In this document: positions 15,897 to 16,152 of the stretch, piece after piece | Layout of the letters: each line of letters begins with the position of its first letter | Position numbering within the stretch: the stretch's first letter is position 1 | NCBI GenBank assembly: GCA_013362725.1 | Contig: JABFVP010000459.1 | Span: forward strand, 1-16,152 | Direction of reading: 5' to 3' | DNA: 16,152 nucleotides | DNA from: Cupriavidus sp. | Lineage (GTDB): Bacteria; Pseudomonadota; Gammaproteobacteria; Burkholderiales; Burkholderiaceae | Made by a program: the position numbers and the translations under genes | Notes under the pieces: model-generated | Seen by the model: only the letters and a program-made list of their open reading frames with translations | Told to the model about the DNA's origin: nothing | Databases searched by the model: none

Positions 15897-16152
15897 TCAC
15901 GCAGCGGCGTCATCGCGCGCGCGGCGATAGGCCACCCAGTCTCCGCTGTCGATGCGCGGCAGCGTCGCCGCGGCGGCTTCGGCCACCGGGTACAGCAGGC
16001 AGGCGACGGGCCGGCCGTTGTGCTGCACCGCCTGTTCCTCGCGCACGAACAGCGTGGCCTGACCCGGATAGACCTCCTCGATCTCGTCCAGCACCGGCAG
16101 CAGCGCGTCGGCAATCTCGTAGATATCGCCGACCACCGGTCCGCCGCCGGCA
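15897..16152 (-). CDS. Gamma-glutamylcyclotransferase-like (AIG2/YtfP-type) protein, 3' part
   Basis: The minus-strand frame is open to the window edge, so only the C-terminal 84 or so residues are visible. The pattern VGDIYEIADALLPVLDEIEEVYPGQ..LFVREEQAV is typical of the GGCT/AIG2-like fold (GELYEV..LLxxLDxxEG), and the family-like ending RIDSGDWVAYRR follows. The N-terminal YGTL/YGSL-type substrate loop lies beyond the window, so activity cannot be judged. A GTG at 16134-16136 is inside the domain and is not the start. It is convergent with the CitMHS gene, with 42 bp between stops and no clear terminator there. Confidence 0.8.
   Translation of the reverse strand, partial: AGGGPVVGDIYEIADALLPVLDEIEEVYPGQATLFVREEQAVQHNGRPVACLLYPVAEAAAATLPRIDSGDWVAYRRARDDAAA

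Overview
The window is high-GC chromosomal DNA that reads as a betaproteobacterium of the Cupriavidus/Ralstonia group. The grounds are strong G/C third-position codon use, a polyhydroxybutyrate (PHB) reductase and phasin pair, a type A malate synthase, a CitMHS carrier and several LysR regulators. I see no insertion sequence, phage gene, tRNA, rRNA or CRISPR. It looks like core metabolic chromosome rather than a mobile island.

Left part (1-4745): the 3' end of a UPF0173-type metallo-hydrolase, a DUF1801 protein, a LysR regulator transcribed away from an SbmA/YddA-like ABC exporter-type transporter, and a lipoprotein with two SmpA/OmlA-like repeats. Middle-left (4785-7527, all minus strand): phasin, acetoacetyl-CoA reductase, a UspA-type stress protein and a ferritin-like protein, read in that order. 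This is a carbon-storage and stress cluster.

Middle (7871-11451): malate synthase aceB lies directly downstream of a type II 2-haloacid dehalogenase on the minus strand, with a LysR regulator divergent from them. All the active-site residues I know for the dehalogenase family are present. The dehalogenase can in principle make glyoxylate (from dichloroacetate) or glycolate (from monochloroacetate), and aceB consumes glyoxylate. Next comes a second UspA protein (11630-12064) behind a candidate FNR/ANR-type class II promoter, then a possible 49-residue membrane peptide.

Right part (12607-16152): isocitrate lyase aceA (minus) and a CitMHS citrate-metal carrier (plus) diverge from a 629-bp intergenic region. 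This region holds a 12-bp palindrome and an AT-rich block with three related motifs and an inverted repeat at regular spacing. It is the densest unexplained regulatory DNA here. The window ends in the 3' part of a gamma-glutamylcyclotransferase-like gene.

Taken together, the window carries both glyoxylate-shunt enzymes, a PHB reductase with its granule protein, a citrate carrier and two stress proteins. This fits a cell moving between C2/organic-acid growth and carbon storage under changing oxygen. Three strong intrinsic terminators bound aceB, the second usp gene and aceA. No wholly new system is evident. The best leads are the dehalogenase-aceB operon, the aceA-citMHS control region, the usp promoter and the small membrane ORF.
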